From assembly GCF_947492555.1 (NCBI RefSeq), contig NZ_CANLNE010000001.1, positions 372,001 to 436,000 on the forward strand: a DNA stretch of 64,000 nt, given 5' to 3'. Position numbers and translations under genes: made by a program. This DNA comes from an uncultured Roseobacter sp. Lineage in GTDB: Bacteria > Pseudomonadota > Alphaproteobacteria > Rhodobacterales > Rhodobacteraceae. Position 1 is the first letter of the stretch; every line of letters starts with the position of its first letter. Positions 63,028-64,000 of this stretch are shown piece after piece. The notes below the pieces were generated by a model. The model searched no databases, was not told the origin of the DNA, and worked only from the letters and a program-made list of their open reading frames with translations.

Positions 63028-63725
63028 CGCCCCTCCCGTTCCGTGCGGGACAGCCAGTGGATGCTGACGTTGATGCCAATGGCCAGCGCGATCAGCACAA
63101 AGCCCAAGGCGAGCGCCAGAGCGAAATCACCCTTGCCGGTTTCCAGCGCGATGGCCGTGGTCAGCACGCGGGTGGCGTTATCGATGTTGCCGCCCACGAT
63201 CATGATCGCACCCACCTCGCCAATGGCCCGCCCGAAACCCGCCAGCGAGGCGGTCAGCAGATTGCGCCGCCCGTCCCAGATCAGCGTCTTGATCCGCTGC
63301 CAGCCGCTGGTGTTCAGCGAGATCAGCAGGTCGTGGTACTCCGCCCAAAGCTCGCGCATCGCCTGATGGGTGATCGAGGCAATGAGCGGTGTGATGATGA
63401 TCACCTGCGCGATGATCATGGCCGTGGGCGTGAAAAGCAGGCCCAGCACGCCAAACGGCCCTGACCGCGACAGCAGAATATAGACGATCAGACCAACCAC
63501 CACAGGCGGCAGTCCCATCAGCGCGTTCAGCAAAGAGATCGTCAGCCGCCGGTATCGGAACCGTCGGATCGCCAGAAAGGTCCCCAGCGGCAAGGCAATG
63601 GCCGAGGCGATCACAAGCGCCGAGAGGCTCACCTGCAAGGAACGCAGCGAGATCTGCATCAGGTCAGGATCGAAGGTGACCACCAGCCAGAATGCCGACA
63701 CCAGACCTTCAAGAATATCGTTCAT
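63021..63725 (-). CDS. tupB: Tungstate ABC transporter permease
   Basis: The 234-residue protein has about five to six membrane helices and the permease coupling loop LLTASLAGFGRAIGEVGAIMIVGGN, the EAA-like motif of tungstate/molybdate/sulfate permeases. The order tupB-tupC-tupA on one strand is normal in alphaproteobacteria. The 80 bases upstream (63726-63805) are the only room for its promoter, unless it is read through from the thiamine-pyrophosphate enzyme gene. Confidence 0.9.
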   Translation of the reverse strand: MNDILEGLVSAFWLVVTFDPDLMQISLRSLQVSLSALVIASAIALPLGTFLAIRRFRYRRLTISLLNALMGLPPVVVGLIVYILLSRSGPFGVLGLLFTPTAMIIAQVIIITPLIASITHQAMRELWAEYHDLLISLNTSGWQRIKTLIWDGRRNLLTASLAGFGRAIGEVGAIMIVGGNIDNATRVLTTAIALETGKGDFALALALGFVLIALAIGINVSIHWLSRTEREGRW

Positions 63726-63805
63726 GTCTCAGGCCGGATCATCTGCCACGCGTTCACACTTTGGTTGATCCGTCCTAGGACATCGCCGGGGGCGGTGCAA
63801 TCGGA

Positions 63806-64000
63806 TCAGACGAGATCGGCGTCTGTCATGATTTCAACGAGGGCCGGCCCCTTGTGATCCAGCGCTTCCCTGATCGCCGCCTCCAAGTCGCCAGCATCCG
63901 TGACCTTGACCCCGTGACCACCGCAGAGCCGGGCAAAGGCGGCAAAACCCGGATTCTGCAGATCTGTTTCCCAAACCGGCCATTCGCCCGACCGCTGCTC
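63806..64000 (-). CDS. C-terminal end of a thiamine-pyrophosphate-dependent enzyme (cut by window edge)
   Basis: The last 64 codons of a frame entering from the right edge read WETDLQNPGFAAFARLCGGH and, near the end, HKGPALVEIMTDADLV. DLxNPxFAxxARxxG followed by GPALVEI is the closing part of the C-terminal thiamine-pyrophosphate domain in acetolactate-synthase / pyruvate-oxidase-type enzymes. The cofactor motif itself lies outside the window, so the reaction cannot be told. The gene is co-directional with tupBCA, 80 bases away. Confidence 0.7.
   Translation of the reverse strand, partial: EQRSGEWPVWETDLQNPGFAAFARLCGGHGVKVTDAGDLEAAIREALDHKGPALVEIMTDADLV

Overview
The window looks like a chromosome segment of a marine alphaproteobacterium of the Rhodobacteraceae (Roseobacter group). 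The support is high GC, dense ATGA-overlapping operons, several TRAP and ABC uptake systems, a beta-hydroxyaspartate cycle (BHAC) cluster with its IclR regulator, and an FDH3-type formate dehydrogenase locus with DUF3305, DUF3306 and DUF6494 helper genes. No rRNA, tRNA, phage, IS element or CRISPR array was seen.

Layout: (1) 1-10625, glycerol uptake and use: partial iron alcohol dehydrogenase, glpK, an ABC transporter (binding protein, small membrane protein, two permeases, two ATPases), glpD and divergent glpR. (2) 10622-12109, a MarR regulator and a divergent EamA exporter sharing three operator-like boxes. (3) 12101-20366, a nine-gene co-directional operon: an NMT1/THI5-like ABC importer, a cytosine-deaminase-like amidohydrolase, an FAD oxidase, two quinone-reductase-like flavoproteins, an isopenicillin-N-synthase-like oxygenase and a creatininase. 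This looks like uptake and breakdown of a nitrogen heterocycle of unknown identity. (4) 20578-29766, a Ser/Thr kinase, FHA protein and PP2C phosphatase encoded with three GTPases (two dynamin-like), a small roadblock-like protein and one unknown protein. This is the strongest candidate for an undescribed system. (5) 30000-35491, bhcDCBA and divergent bhcR. (6) 35800-41501, a TRAP transporter, amidase, small membrane protein and D-2-hydroxyacid dehydrogenase. (7) 41503-47969, malonate uptake and activation (matPQMAB) with divergent matR. (8) 47971-60547, the formate dehydrogenase structural and maturation genes, including a c-type cytochrome that appears built on a shrunken TupA-like domain. 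(9) 60705-64000, an acetyltransferase, the tungstate transporter tupBCA and the end of a thiamine-pyrophosphate enzyme.

Together the genes describe an organism that scavenges small dissolved organics (glycerol, malonate, C2 compounds, formate, probably an N-heterocycle). Tungstate transport and formate dehydrogenase sit close together and are probably linked through the metal cofactor. Functions come from sequence reading alone, with no database search; family names are recognition calls and start sites are the best reading of codons and ribosome-binding sites.
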